Positions 50,697 through 61,659 of a DNA stretch of 64,000 nt are shown piece after piece. Source of the stretch: Streptomyces caelestis (lineage in GTDB: Bacteria > Actinomycetota > Actinomycetes > Streptomycetales > Streptomycetaceae); assembly GCF_001279005.1 (NCBI RefSeq), contig NZ_LGCN01000108.1, positions 1 through 64,000 on the forward strand, written 5' to 3'. Below the pieces are notes generated by a model, which was not told the origin of the DNA, did no database searches, and saw nothing but the letters and a program-made list of their open reading frames with translations. The translations under genes and the position numbers were made by a program. The first letter of the stretch is position 1; the number at the start of each line of letters is the position of its first letter.

Positions 50697-51875
50697 ATGT
50701 CCGACCACCCCACCGCGCCCGTGATCCTCGGCGACGAGCCCGGCACCTTCCCCCACGGCGTGCTGGCCGAGCGGCACCCGGCGATCATCCGGCAGGTGCG
50801 CGAGGCCTTCCCGTACGGGCCCGAGCAGCACCGCGCGCTCGACGCCCTGCTCGCCGGCTGCACCGGGGGCACGATCGAACCCCTCCCCGCCGACGCCCAC
50901 GACCGGCGGCACTGGGAGGCCTGGGGGATGGACGCCTACGCCGGCCGCTCCTGGTACGACGTGCCGTGGCTGTGGTCCGAGAGCTGGTTCTACCGCCGGC
51001 TGCTGCACGCGGTGGGCTACTTCGCCCCCGGCCCCTGGCAGGGCATCGACCCGTTCCGCCCCTCCAAGCTCGCCGAACTCGACTCGCCCGCCACGGACGA
51101 GGAACTGGCCGCGCTCGACGACCTCGCCCGGCAGCCGGTGGACGAACGGGCCCGCGCCCTGCTGCACGGCTCCCTGTGGGGCAACCGCGCCGACCTCGGC
51201 TTCCGGCTGTCCGCCGAGGGCGCCGAGGAGACGGCCGCCGTCCCCGCCCTGGTGGCCGACGACAGCGAACGGCTGTGGCCGCTGCTCGGCGCCCCCGGCA
51301 CCGGCACCCTGTGCCTGGTCGCCGACAACGCGGGCCGCGAACTCGTCCCGGACCTGCTGCTCATCGCCCACCTGCTGGCGCACGGCCGTGTCGCCCGGGC
51401 GGTGCTGCACGTCAAGCCGTACCCGTACTACGTCTCCGACGCCACTACCGCCGACGTCGTCGACGCGGTGCGCCGGCTCACCGGCGCCGAGGGCGCGGCG
51501 GCCGAGTACGGCCGCGGCCTGTGGGCCGCGCTCACCGACGGCCGGCTCACCCTCCGCGCCCACCCGTTCTCCTGCGCGCCGCTGCCGTACGCGGACATGC
51601 CGGACGGCCTCCGCGCGGACTTCGCCGCCGCCGCGCTCACCGTCGTCAAGGGCGACCTCAACTACCGCCGTCTCGTGGGCGACCGGTACTGGCCCCCGAC
51701 CACACCCTTCGCGGAGGTCACCGCGTACTTCCCGGGGCCGGTCGCCGCCCTGCGCACCCTGAAGTCCGACGTGATCACCGGACTGACCGCCGACACCGAG
51801 GCGGCGCTGGTCGCGGCGGAGGAGCAGCGCTGGCGCACCGGCGGCACCCACGCGCTGGTCCAGGTCCGGACCTAG
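50697..51875 (+). CDS. DUF89 (ARMT1-like) damage-control phosphatase family protein
   Basis: A 392-residue DUF89-fold protein. The all-helical N-terminal half includes HWEAWGMDAYAGRSWYDVPWLWSESWFYRRLLHAVGYF in pieces. The core has GTLCLVADNAGRELVPDLLLIAHLL (two pieces), whose D-N-x-G-E/R-x-x-x-D motif carries the metal-binding aspartate and asparagine, then VLHVKPYPYYVSDAT and ALTVVKGDLNYRRLVGDRYW with the second metal aspartate (KGDLNYRRL). Members dephosphorylate damaged or overflow sugar phosphates. The physiological substrate here is unknown. It starts 41 bp after the regulator gene on the same strand and may share its transcript. Confidence 0.85.
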   Translation: MSDHPTAPVILGDEPGTFPHGVLAERHPAIIRQVREAFPYGPEQHRALDALLAGCTGGTIEPLPADAHDRRHWEAWGMDAYAGRSWYDVPWLWSESWFYRRLLHAVGYFAPGPWQGIDPFRPSKLAELDSPATDEELAALDDLARQPVDERARALLHGSLWGNRADLGFRLSAEGAEETAAVPALVADDSERLWPLLGAPGTGTLCLVADNAGRELVPDLLLIAHLLAHGRVARAVLHVKPYPYYVSDATTADVVDAVRRLTGAEGAAAEYGRGLWAALTDGRLTLRAHPFSCAPLPYADMPDGLRADFAAAALTVVKGDLNYRRLVGDRYWPPTTPFAEVTAYFPGPVAALRTLKSDVITGLTADTEAALVAAEEQRWRTGGTHALVQVRT

Positions 51876-51927
51876 GGTCCACAACTCCCGTACGGGGCAC
51901 GGTTCACGCGATGGTGTGATCATGCTG

Positions 51928-51953
51928 GGCCCGGCGGATGCCACCACCGGGCC
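51928..51953. repeat. Small hairpin in the geosmin synthase leader
   Basis: GGCCCGG (51928-51934) pairs with CCGGGCC (51947-51953) across a 12-nt loop, 17 nt before the geosmin synthase ATG. It may influence translation, as the gene has no strong ribosome-binding site between hairpin and start. Confidence 0.4.
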
Positions 51954-51961
51954 GCGGGTAG

Positions 51962-54130
<2,169 letters not shown>

Positions 54131-54194
54131 CGCCCCTCCCCGCCCGCGCCACCAGCACCACCCACACCGCCCGCACTGCCGCCGGAGGCGAACC

Positions 54195-54746
54195 ATGGAA
54201 CAGACCGCGTTGCGGCCCAGGCCGATGCCCGGCGACGGGGGCGGGGGCGGCGGATCCGGGGACGGGCCGGGCTCCGGCCCGCCCGGGCGGCGGCGCGGGC
54301 GCCGGGTGGTGACCGCGGTGCTCGGGGCGCTGACCGGGGCGGTCCTGGTGCTCTCCGGGGCCGGGCTGGGGGCGGTGGGGGCCACGATCGCCGGCGCGGG
54401 CGGGCTCACCGGGCTGAAGCGGCAGGCGGGGGTGGAGTCCGCCGTCCCGGCCGCGGCGCCGCGGTCCGCCCCGTCCGCGCCGGTCGCCCGGCTCGGGGTG
54501 GAGGCGGCCGACGACGAGGGACCCGGGGCGCTGGTCGTCGGCGTGCACGTGCCCGGCCCCGGGGCCTCGGCCGGTCTCGCACGCGGCGACGTCCTCCTCG
54601 CCTTCGACGCCACCCGTGTCGACTCGGCCGCCGACCTGGCGCACGCCGTCGCCCGGGCCCGCCCGGGCGACGAGGTGACGCTGACCGTGCGCCGTCGTGG
54701 CGGCGGTTACCAGCAGTTGACGGCCGTCCCCGGCATCGTCACGTGA
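54195..54746 (+). CDS. Membrane-anchored PDZ-domain protein
   Basis: A 183-residue protein. A Gly/Pro-rich cytoplasmic N-terminus (GDGGGGGGSGDGPGSGPPG) and a basic stretch lead to one helix (VVTAVLGALTGAVLVLSGAGLGAVG). After an Ala/Pro linker comes a PDZ domain (about 95-183): ARLGVEAADDEGPGALVVGVHVPGPGASAGLARGDVLLAFDATRVDSAADLAHAVARARPGDEVTLTVRRRG, in pieces. This is like the PDZ of HtrA proteases, but no protease domain is present, so it may be an adaptor at the cell surface. ATG 54195 follows GGAGGCG. It starts 64 bp after geosmin synthase and its end overlaps the convergent metallophosphoesterase remnant by 8 bp. Confidence 0.75.
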   Translation: MEQTALRPRPMPGDGGGGGGSGDGPGSGPPGRRRGRRVVTAVLGALTGAVLVLSGAGLGAVGATIAGAGGLTGLKRQAGVESAVPAAAPRSAPSAPVARLGVEAADDEGPGALVVGVHVPGPGASAGLARGDVLLAFDATRVDSAADLAHAVARARPGDEVTLTVRRRGGGYQQLTAVPGIVT

Positions 54747-54985
54747 CCACGCGGAAGCGGCGGGTGAGCCGGCCCTCGGCGTCCGGTACGCGGAAGACGA
54801 GCCCGACCGGGGCGTCCCGGTCCGCTATCCGCCCGCCCTCCCAGGGCAGCCGCAGCGTCCAGGTCACGCCCGGTCCCACCAGGACCGGGCGGCCCGCGAG
54901 CGTGGTGGCGGCCGGGGTGCGGGCGTGGCCGGTGATCGGCCCGGCGACCTCGGGGCGGCCGTCCGCGGGCCGAGGAGGGCGGCGG
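54739..54985 (-). pseudogene. C-terminal remnant of a metallophosphoesterase gene
   Basis: In one minus-strand frame without a usable start, about 80 codons read GRPEVAGPITGHARTPAATT, then LAGRPVLVGPGVTWTLRLPW and DRDAPVGLVFRVPDAEGRLT with end RRFRVVT and stop at 54741-54739. This matches my memory of the C-terminus of Streptomyces CpdA-like metallophosphoesterases (the GHARTPAATTLAGRPVLVGPG segment). The catalytic N-terminal domain, which should lie to the right, is replaced by the M24 peptidase gene 90 bp away. A gene remnant left by deletion. Confidence 0.55.
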
Positions 54986-55073
54986 GGCGAACATCGCGAA
55001 CCGGCTCGCGCCGGCCCTGCCCGCCGGGCAGGATGCTGCCCGTAACCTGCTGTCGCCCTGGGAGGCCCCCGAC

Positions 55074-56201
55074 ATGACCGGCGCCGCGCCCGCGTCCTTC
55101 ACCGCCGACGACTACGAGGCCCGCATGGAGCGTGCGGCGCGGCAGGCCGCCGACGCCGGCCTCGCCGGACTGCTCGTGGCGCCCGGTCCCGACCTGGTGT
55201 GGCTCACCGGCTACACCCCCACCGCCGTCACCGAGCGGCTCACCCTGCTGGTGCTGGCGGCCGGCCGGGACCCCGTGCTCGTCGTCCCCACCCTGGAGGC
55301 CCCGGACGCCGAGCGCGCCCTCGGCGCCGGCGCCCTCACCCTGCGCGACTGGACCGACGGCGAGGACCCCTACGCCACCGCCGCCGCCCTGCTGGACGCG
55401 GACGGGCGGTTCGGCATCAGCGACAACGCCTGGGCCATGCACCTGCTCGGCCTGCAGAAGGCGTTGCCCGGCACCTCGTACGCCTCCCTCACCGAGGCCC
55501 TGCCGATGCTGCGCGCCGTCAAGGACGCGGCGGAGCTGGAACTCCTGGCCGCCGCCGGGGCCGCGGCGGACGCGGCCTTCGAGGAGATCAGGCAGGTCGC
55601 CTTCGCCGGCCGCCGCGAGACCGACGTCGCCGCCGATCTGGCCGCCCTGCTGCGCCGGTTCGGGCACTCCCAGGTCGACTTCACGATCGTCGCCTCCGGC
55701 CCCAACGGCGCCAACCCCCACCACGAGAGCGGCGACCGCGTCATCGAACGCGGCGACATGGTCGTCCTCGACTTCGGCGGCCTCAAGGACGGCTACGGGT
55801 CCGACACCTCCCGCACCGTCCACGTCGGAGAACCCACCGACGAGGAGCGCCGGGTGCACGACCTGGTGCGCGAGGCACAGGAGGCGGGCTTCCGCGCGGT
55901 GCGGCCCGGGGCCGCCTGCCAGGACGTCGACCGGGCCGCCCGCGCGGTCATCGCCGACGCGGGGTACGGCGAGTACTTCATCCACCGCACCGGGCACGGC
56001 ATCGGCGTCACCACGCACGAACCCCCGTACATGATCGAGGGGGAGGAGCAGCCCCTCGTCCCCGGCATGTGCTTCTCCGTCGAACCCGGCGTCTACCTGC
56101 CCGGCCGGTTCGGCGTGCGGATCGAGGACATCGTGACCGTGACCGGGGACGGCGGACGGCGGCTGAACGACACCGGGCGGGAGATGGTCACAGTGGACTG
56201 A
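55074..56201 (+). CDS. M24-family aminopeptidase (Xaa-Pro dipeptidase-like)
   Basis: A 375-residue creatinase-fold peptidase. The N-terminal domain (about 1-140) is followed by the M24 catalytic domain. Metal ligands are the aspartate in VVLDFGGLKDGYGSDTSRTV (both aspartates), the histidine in HRTGHGIGVTTHEPP, the glutamate in CFSVEPGVYLPG and the last glutamate in RIEDIVTVTGDGG. It removes N-terminal residues preceding proline or cleaves dipeptides in the cytoplasm. ATG 55074 follows GGGAGGCC. The phosphotransferase gene follows 50 bp later on the same strand. Confidence 0.92.
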   Translation: MTGAAPASFTADDYEARMERAARQAADAGLAGLLVAPGPDLVWLTGYTPTAVTERLTLLVLAAGRDPVLVVPTLEAPDAERALGAGALTLRDWTDGEDPYATAAALLDADGRFGISDNAWAMHLLGLQKALPGTSYASLTEALPMLRAVKDAAELELLAAAGAAADAAFEEIRQVAFAGRRETDVAADLAALLRRFGHSQVDFTIVASGPNGANPHHESGDRVIERGDMVVLDFGGLKDGYGSDTSRTVHVGEPTDEERRVHDLVREAQEAGFRAVRPGAACQDVDRAARAVIADAGYGEYFIHRTGHGIGVTTHEPPYMIEGEEQPLVPGMCFSVEPGVYLPGRFGVRIEDIVTVTGDGGRRLNDTGREMVTVD

Positions 56202-56251
56202 ACGGCCCCTTCCGTCCTCTCCCCGCCTCCCCGAACGGCAACGGCGCGCCC

Positions 56252-57205
56252 ATGACCCAGACACCGACACCCACCGCGGACACCGTCCGCCGACTGGCCC
56301 GCTCCCTGCTGAAGGACGGCGGCAAAGGCGGCGGCGCGCAGTCCGCCGCCGGCCCCGACGTCCGGCCCGTCGCCGCGGGCGCCGAGCCCGCCACCTGGTG
56401 GGTCGGCACCCGCCATGTGCTGCGCCTCGCCCCGGACCGTGAGGCGAGTGTGCGCCGCCGCCGCGAGCTGCGGCTGCGCGACCTCGTCCGCCCGCTCGTC
56501 CCGGTCGCGCTGCCGTCCACCGTGGCGTACGGCGAGTGGGCGCCCGGTCTGCTCTGCAGTCTGGACACCCGGCTGGCCGGCGGCACGGGGGAGGAGCACC
56601 GCGTGTCCGCCGTCGGCGAGGCCGACCTGGCCGGGCTGCTCTCGGGGCTGCGGGAGGTGCCGGTGCGGCAGGCGGAGACGCTCGGTGTGCCGCGCGTCTC
56701 CCCGCGCTCCCTGGAAGCCCTGCGCCGGGTCGCCGCGGAGGCCGCCGGACGGCTCGCCGCGGCCGACGAGTTCGACCCGGGGCGGCTGAACCGGCTCACC
56801 CCGCCCGCCGCGGTCCAGCTCGCCGCCCAGCCCGGCACGGCCGTCCTCGTCCACCACGCCCTCACCGGCGGGCACCTCGTGGTGAGCGCGGACGGCCGGG
56901 TACGGGGCGTCCTCGGCTGGGACGCGGCGGTGGTCGGCGACCCCGCCGAGGACATCGCGGGCCTCGCCCTCGCCGTCGGCGCCCCGGCCGCCGTACGCGC
57001 CGCCACCCTCGCCGGCTACGGCGCCCGCCCCTGCCTGCGCGGGCTGTGGCTGGCCCGCTGCGACGCCCTCGTCCGGCTCGCCGAGGCGCTGGCCGGCCCC
57101 GCCACCGCCCCGTCGCCGCGGCCCCCGCGCACCAGACTGCGCCGCGCCTGGGAACCGATCATGCTGGAACGCGTGACCGACCTCGGCGGCGACGAAGTCC
57201 CGTAG
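56252..57205 (+). CDS. APH-like phosphotransferase family protein (degenerate kinase)
   Basis: A 317-residue protein that resembles the aminoglycoside phosphotransferase/choline kinase fold. Segments are YGEWAPGLLCSLDTRLAGGTG, LAGLLSGLREVPVRQAETLGVP (two pieces), TAVLVHHALTGGHLVVSADGRVRGVLGWDAAVVGDPAEDIAGLALAVG in pieces. The usual catalytic H-x-D-x-x-x-x-N is replaced by VHHALTGGHL, but the metal-binding G-W-D-x-A-x-x-G-D-P motif is clear. Without the catalytic aspartate, activity is doubtful. ATG 56252 is used since the frame upstream lies within the peptidase gene. Convergent with treZ. Confidence 0.75.
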   Translation: MTQTPTPTADTVRRLARSLLKDGGKGGGAQSAAGPDVRPVAAGAEPATWWVGTRHVLRLAPDREASVRRRRELRLRDLVRPLVPVALPSTVAYGEWAPGLLCSLDTRLAGGTGEEHRVSAVGEADLAGLLSGLREVPVRQAETLGVPRVSPRSLEALRRVAAEAAGRLAAADEFDPGRLNRLTPPAAVQLAAQPGTAVLVHHALTGGHLVVSADGRVRGVLGWDAAVVGDPAEDIAGLALAVGAPAAVRAATLAGYGARPCLRGLWLARCDALVRLAEALAGPATAPSPRPPRTRLRRAWEPIMLERVTDLGGDEVP

Positions 57206-57214
57206 CCGCGGCGG

Positions 57215-58960
57215 TCACTCCTGCAGCAGCACCACCGCCGACTCCGCCGGCAGGCGCAGCACCCCGTCCGGGCCCGGGGCCTCCACCGGCTCCCACGCCG
57301 CCAGGACGCGTGCGCCGGGCACGCCCAGGGGGATCTCCGCCCACTCGGCGCCGAGGTTCACCGCGACCCGGACGTCCCCCCGCCGGAAGGCCAGCCAGCG
57401 GTGCTCCTCGTCGTGGGCCACCTTGGTGTCGCCGAGGTCGGGGTCGGTGAGGTCCGGGTGCTCGTGGCGCAGGGCGAGGAGGAGCCGGTACCAGGACAGC
57501 ACGCGCGCGTGGGGCTCGCGTTCCGGTTCCGACCAGTCGAGGCAGGAGCGGTCGCGGGTGACGGGGTCCTGCGGGTCGGGCACGTCCTGCTCGGCCCAGC
57601 CGTGCGCCGCGAACTCCCGCCGCCTGCCCGCGCTCACCGCCTCGGCGAGCTCCGGGTCGGTGTGGTCGGTGAAGAACTGCCAGGGCGTGCCCGCCGCCCA
57701 TTCCTCGCCCATGAACAGCATGGGCGTGAAGGGGGCGGTCAGCGTGAGGGCCGCCGCGCAGGCCAGCAGCCCGGGGGAGACCAGGGCGGCCAGACGGTCC
57801 CCCCGGGCGCGGTTGCCGACCTGGTCGTGGGTCTGGCTGTAGCCGAGGAGCCGGTGCCCGGCCACCCGATTGCGGTCCAGGGGGCGGCCGTGGCGCCGGC
57901 CCCGGAAGCTGGAGTACGTCCCGTCGTGGAAGAACCCGCCGGTGAGCGTCTTGGCGAGGGCCGCGAACGGGGCGCGCGCGAAGTCGGCGTAGTAGCCCTG
58001 CGACTCACCCGTCAGCGCGGTGTGCAGGGCGTGGTGGAAGTCGTCGTTCCACTGTGCGTTCAGCCCGAGACCGCCCTCCGCGCGGGGCCGGACGACCCTG
58101 GGATCGTTCAGATCCGACTCGGCGATCAGGAACAGGGGCCGGCCGGTGTCGGCGGCGAGGGCGTCCACGGCCCCGGACAGCTCCTCCAGGAAGTGGCACG
58201 CGCGCGTGTCCACCAGCGCGTGCACCGCGTCCAGCCGCAGCCCGTCGAACCGGTAGTCCCGCAGCCACGCCAGCGCGCTGTCCACGAGGAACGCGCGCAC
58301 CTCGTCGGAGCCGGGCGCGTCCAGGTTGACCGCCGCCCCCCACGGAGTGTGATGGGTGTCGGTGAAGTACGGCCCGAACGGCGGCAGATGGTTCCCGGAC
58401 GGTCCCAGGTGGTTGTGCACGACGTCCAGCACGACGCCGAGGCCGAGCGCGTGCGCCCGGTCGACGAACCGCTTCAGTCCCTCGGGTCCGCCGTACGGCT
58501 CGTGCACCGCCCACAGCGAGACCCCCTCGTACCCCCATCCGTGCCGGCCCGGGAACGGGCACACCGGCATCAGCTCGACGTGCGTCACGCCCAGCTCCGC
58601 GAGGTGACCGAGCCGCTCGGCGGCGGCGTCGAAGGTGCCCTCGCGCGTGTACGTGCCCACGTGCAGCTCGTACAGCACCGCACCGGGCAGCGGGCGTCCC
58701 GTCCACTCCGTGCGCCAGGCGAACCGGTCGTGGTCGACGACGGCGCTCAGCCCGTCCGGCCCGTCCGGCTGCCGGCGCGAGCGCGGGTCGGGCAGGACGG
58801 GACCGTCGTCCAGCGCGAAGCCGTACCGGGAGCCGTCGTGCGCCCCGGCCTCCCCCCGCCACCACCCCTCCCGCTCCGGATCGCGCTCCAACGCGTGCCC
58901 GACGCCGTCGCACCGGAGCGTCACTCGGCCGGCCTGCGGTGCCCACACCTCGAACTGCAC
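57215..58960 (-). CDS. treZ: Malto-oligosyltrehalose trehalohydrolase TreZ
   Basis: A 581-residue GH13 enzyme that cuts free trehalose from malto-oligosyltrehalose, the second step of the TreY-TreZ pathway. An N-terminal CBM48-type domain (MQFEVWAPQAGRVTLRC) precedes the barrel: LYELHVGTYTREGTFDAA, GWGYEGVSLWAVHEPYGGP, VVLDVVHNHLGPSGNHLPPFGPYFTD in two pieces (typical of TreZ), nucleophile D244 in FDGLRLDAVHAL, acid E281 in LIAESDLNDP, and GYSQTHDQVGNRARGD. TreY is not in the window. Trehalose serves as storage and stress solute. ATG 58960; divergent from the FHA gene. The C-terminal 90 residues form the beta domain. Confidence 0.93.
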   Translation of the reverse strand: MQFEVWAPQAGRVTLRCDGVGHALERDPEREGWWRGEAGAHDGSRYGFALDDGPVLPDPRSRRQPDGPDGLSAVVDHDRFAWRTEWTGRPLPGAVLYELHVGTYTREGTFDAAAERLGHLAELGVTHVELMPVCPFPGRHGWGYEGVSLWAVHEPYGGPEGLKRFVDRAHALGLGVVLDVVHNHLGPSGNHLPPFGPYFTDTHHTPWGAAVNLDAPGSDEVRAFLVDSALAWLRDYRFDGLRLDAVHALVDTRACHFLEELSGAVDALAADTGRPLFLIAESDLNDPRVVRPRAEGGLGLNAQWNDDFHHALHTALTGESQGYYADFARAPFAALAKTLTGGFFHDGTYSSFRGRRHGRPLDRNRVAGHRLLGYSQTHDQVGNRARGDRLAALVSPGLLACAAALTLTAPFTPMLFMGEEWAAGTPWQFFTDHTDPELAEAVSAGRRREFAAHGWAEQDVPDPQDPVTRDRSCLDWSEPEREPHARVLSWYRLLLALRHEHPDLTDPDLGDTKVAHDEEHRWLAFRRGDVRVAVNLGAEWAEIPLGVPGARVLAAWEPVEAPGPDGVLRLPAESAVVLLQE

Positions 58961-59135
58961 GGACGGTTCCCCTTCGTCTGCTCACCGTGATGTAGCCCCT
59001 CCATCGTGCTCCATGGGAGATCAATGCGCCGGTGGATCCTCCCTTTTGCGGCAGGTGTCGCCGGGCACGCGCACGCGTGCGGCCGTCTGCCCGTTTTCTG
59101 GACAGCCCGGCCGTCACTGACCGACAATCGGCGAC

Positions 59136-59687
59136 GTGACGTCGTCCTTCGAGTTCCACACGTATCCCGCGCGGCTCTCCGACGCGGAGCGCGACAAGGC
59201 GCTGAGCGTGCTGCGGGACGGCGTCGCCATGGGCCGCCTGTCCCACGACACGTTCGTCCGGCGCATGGAACTCGCGCTCGTGGCCCGCCGTTCCGACGAG
59301 CTCGCCGCGCTCACCGCCGACCTCCCGCAGGAAAACCGCGTCTCCCGCCTGGTGTTCGGCACCGTGGAGGCCGTCTCCGGATTCACCGTACGGCTGCGCC
59401 GGGCCTGGCGGGCCGAGAAGCTCCCCAAGCTGCTGCTGCCGCACCCGGCGGCCGGCCACCCCCTGCGCATAGGCCGCGACCCCGGCAGCGGACTGCGGAT
59501 CAGCCACGAGACGGTCTCCCGCGTGCACGCCGAACTCCGCCACCAGGGCGGCCTCTGGGTGCTGCGGGACCTCGGCTCCACCAACGGCACCACGGTGAAC
59601 GGGCGTCGGGTGGTCGGCGCGGCCGTCGTCCGCGAGGGCGACCAGATCGGCTTCGGGCAGATCACCTACCGGCTCGCGGCGCACTGA
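59136..59687 (+). CDS. DUF1707 and FHA domain protein
   Basis: A 183-residue protein. The N-terminal ~55 residues are a DUF1707 (SHOCT-like) module: YPARLSDAERDKALSVLRDGVAMGRLSHDTFVRRMELALVARRSDELAALTADLP, in pieces. After a linker comes a forkhead-associated domain (about 105-183): HPLRIGRDPGSGLRISHETVSRVHAELRHQGGLWVLRDLGSTNGTTVNGRRV in pieces, holding the G-R, S-x-x-H and L-x-S-T-N-G-T motifs. FHA domains bind phosphothreonine, so it likely reads Ser/Thr-kinase signalling. Start GTG 59136. The next gene on the same strand begins 124 bp later. Confidence 0.9.
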   Translation: MTSSFEFHTYPARLSDAERDKALSVLRDGVAMGRLSHDTFVRRMELALVARRSDELAALTADLPQENRVSRLVFGTVEAVSGFTVRLRRAWRAEKLPKLLLPHPAAGHPLRIGRDPGSGLRISHETVSRVHAELRHQGGLWVLRDLGSTNGTTVNGRRVVGAAVVREGDQIGFGQITYRLAAH

Positions 59688-59811
59688 CTTCCCGGCGAAG
59701 CCCTCACGGTCGTCGGGAGGTTGACGTGCCCCCACGCCGTGGCCGACCGCGGAGCCTTCCGTTCGGGTGAGTTGAGTGGGGTCCGGACGCCGTCGTGCCG
59801 ATGCATCGGGA

Positions 59812-60228
59812 ATGACGCACATCTCAGTGAAAGCGGTACGGGCGGGACTGGTCACCGCCCTCGTCCTGCTCGCGTGCGCGGCGCCCGCGCGGGCCGGCGG
59901 CGGGCACGTGGCCGAGGACAGCTGGCTGATGCTCACGGTCAGCCGCGGAGAGACGCCGTCCACCAGGCAGGACGGCACCCTGCTGCGGTGCGACCCGCCC
60001 CGGGGCCACCGGCGCGCCGCCGACGCCTGCGCGGAGCTGACCGCGGTGGACGGGCGCATCGCCGACCTCCCGGCGAAGGACGTCGTCTGCCCGATGGTCT
60101 TCGCCCCGGTGACGGCGCACGCGAGCGGAAGGTGGCGCGGCCGTCCCGTCGACTACACCGAAACCTTCCCGAACACCTGCCTGCTGACCGCCCGGACAGG
60201 AGCGGTCTTCGCCCTGGACACCCAGTAA
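59812..60228 (+). CDS. SSI-family secreted serine-protease inhibitor
   Basis: A 138-residue precursor. The signal peptide (VRAGLVTALVLLACAAPARAGG) is followed by a Streptomyces subtilisin inhibitor domain: SWLMLTVSRGE, LLRCDPPRGHRRAADACAEL, VDGRIADLPAK, VVCPMVFAPVTA and YTETFPNTCLLTAR. Four cysteines (C60, C73, C93, C123) give the two disulfides of the family, and M95-V96 in the CPMVF loop is the expected reactive-site bond, which suits inhibition of subtilisin-like proteases. It acts outside the cell. ATG 59812 is chosen for the signal peptide; the upstream ATG 59776 would add 12 unlikely residues. No strong ribosome-binding site. Confidence 0.92.
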   Translation: MTHISVKAVRAGLVTALVLLACAAPARAGGGHVAEDSWLMLTVSRGETPSTRQDGTLLRCDPPRGHRRAADACAELTAVDGRIADLPAKDVVCPMVFAPVTAHASGRWRGRPVDYTETFPNTCLLTARTGAVFALDTQ

Positions 60229-60317
60229 CCCATCCGGCTGCGGGGGGTCGTGCCTCTCCCCGTGCCTTGAGGGTCTGGGAGGCACCCCGTCGTCGCCGGG
60301 CCGGGCACCGCCCCCCG

Positions 60318-60364
60318 CCCGGCGCCGACGCCCCACACGCCAGAAGCCCCGGCGCCGACGCCCC
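60318..60364. repeat. 17-bp direct repeat in the SSI / carboxypeptidase gap
   Basis: CCCGGCGCCGACGCCCC occurs at 60318-60334 and again at 60348-60364, 30 bp apart. The gap 60229-60380 also holds GTGCCTC (60250-60256) and its inverse GAGGCAC (60279-60285), which could form a hairpin between the two convergent genes. Confidence 0.55.
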
Positions 60365-60380
60365 GCCCGCGAGCCCTCCG

Positions 60381-61631
60381 TCACCGGGCCCGCTCGCGGG
60401 CCTGGCGGGCAGCCACCAGCACCGTGCGGGACTGGTGCTCGACCTGGTGGTCCACCGGCACCCACCGGGCGCGAAAACGCCCGGCGAACGCGTCGCTCCA
60501 GCGCGCGACCAGCCCCTCCAGCCGAGCCGCCGCCCCCGCGTCGCTCTCCCGCAGCGCCCGCCGCAGCATCGCCGCCGCCCTGAGCGGCACCCGGCGCGTG
60601 AACGCGTCCACGCTGCCCACGTACGCCCGCGTGCCGTCCACGGGCGGCGTACGGACCAGGTCGGCGGCCAGCCCCGGCACCAGCTCCAGCCCCCAGGCGG
60701 CCGCCCGCAGCAGCGGCCCGTCCGCGTCCCCGTGCCGCGGCCGCGTCTCCTCCAGCACCCGCCGCACCTCGTCCGCGTCCCGCAGCAGCCGGTCCGCGAG
60801 ACGGCGCAGCGCCGCGTCCGGGTCCGGATGCGGCGCCGGGTCGCCCACCAGGTCGCAGGCCCACATCGGCACCTCGATCACCGCCGTCAGGCCGCCGTAC
60901 CGGTGGGCGTGGTACCAGGTGCTGTGCCGCGCGTCGTCGGTCAGGCTCGGATAGGCGGGTGCGGCCTCCGGCGCCGGCATCACATGCACCCCGGGACCGG
61001 ACGCCGGCCAGCCCGCCGCGTCCGAGGCGCCCGTCTCCACCGGAATGTGCAGCCGCGCCGCCGACTTGGCGAACGGCTCCGCGAGCCCGGGCACGTCCCT
61101 CGTCAACTGCACCCAGCTGCCGCCCAGATCGGTGCCGTGCAGGGACACCTGCAGATAGGGCCGCACCTCGTCGATGACCCCGGTCAGCGCCCGGGTCTCG
61201 GGCGGCAGCCGGCCGGGCGGCAGCACCGACGGCGCCCACTCCGGCTGCTCCGGCCCGGCGGGACGGAAGAAGCCCAGGTGGTAGTCGTACAGACTGCGCG
61301 GCGCCGGCGTCACATGGAGGCTCGCCCCGTCGGGGTCCGCGCACAGCAGGAAGTGCCACGAGACGCCGTCGCGCAGCTCCCGCTCCCGGACCGTCCGCCG
61401 GGCCAGCGCGAGCAGCGTGCCCCCGCCGGCGGGCTCGTTGGCGTGGGCGCCGGCGACCACCAGCACGGCCCGCCGCGCGTGTCCGACGGACAGCAGGTGC
61501 AACGGCCGGCCCGCGCGGGAGACCCCCACCTGCCGCAGGACGCACAGACCGGGCCGCTGCACGGCCAGCGCACGGGCGGAGAGCACCAGCTCGGCCACCG
61601 TCGGATAACGCGACTCCCGCAGCGGACCCAC
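60381..61631 (-). CDS. M14-family zinc carboxypeptidase
   Basis: A 416-residue M14 peptidase. The zinc ligands are H63 and E66 in GAHANEPAGG and H165 in LQVSLHGTDLGG. The general-base glutamate is about E256 in GGLTAVIEVPMWACD. The long N-terminal part reads LHLLSVGHARRAVLVVAGAHANEPAG. No signal peptide is seen, so it is cytoplasmic; the C-terminal ~130 residues are helical, with arginine-rich segments of unknown function. It starts at GTG 61631. The upstream sequence has a TTGACA box and a short palindrome. Confidence 0.85.
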   Translation of the reverse strand: MGPLRESRYPTVAELVLSARALAVQRPGLCVLRQVGVSRAGRPLHLLSVGHARRAVLVVAGAHANEPAGGGTLLALARRTVRERELRDGVSWHFLLCADPDGASLHVTPAPRSLYDYHLGFFRPAGPEQPEWAPSVLPPGRLPPETRALTGVIDEVRPYLQVSLHGTDLGGSWVQLTRDVPGLAEPFAKSAARLHIPVETGASDAAGWPASGPGVHVMPAPEAAPAYPSLTDDARHSTWYHAHRYGGLTAVIEVPMWACDLVGDPAPHPDPDAALRRLADRLLRDADEVRRVLEETRPRHGDADGPLLRAAAWGLELVPGLAADLVRTPPVDGTRAYVGSVDAFTRRVPLRAAAMLRRALRESDAGAAARLEGLVARWSDAFAGRFRARWVPVDHQVEHQSRTVLVAARQARERAR

Positions 61632-61659
61632 CCCCCGTCACCGCTTGAATCCGCGTTGC

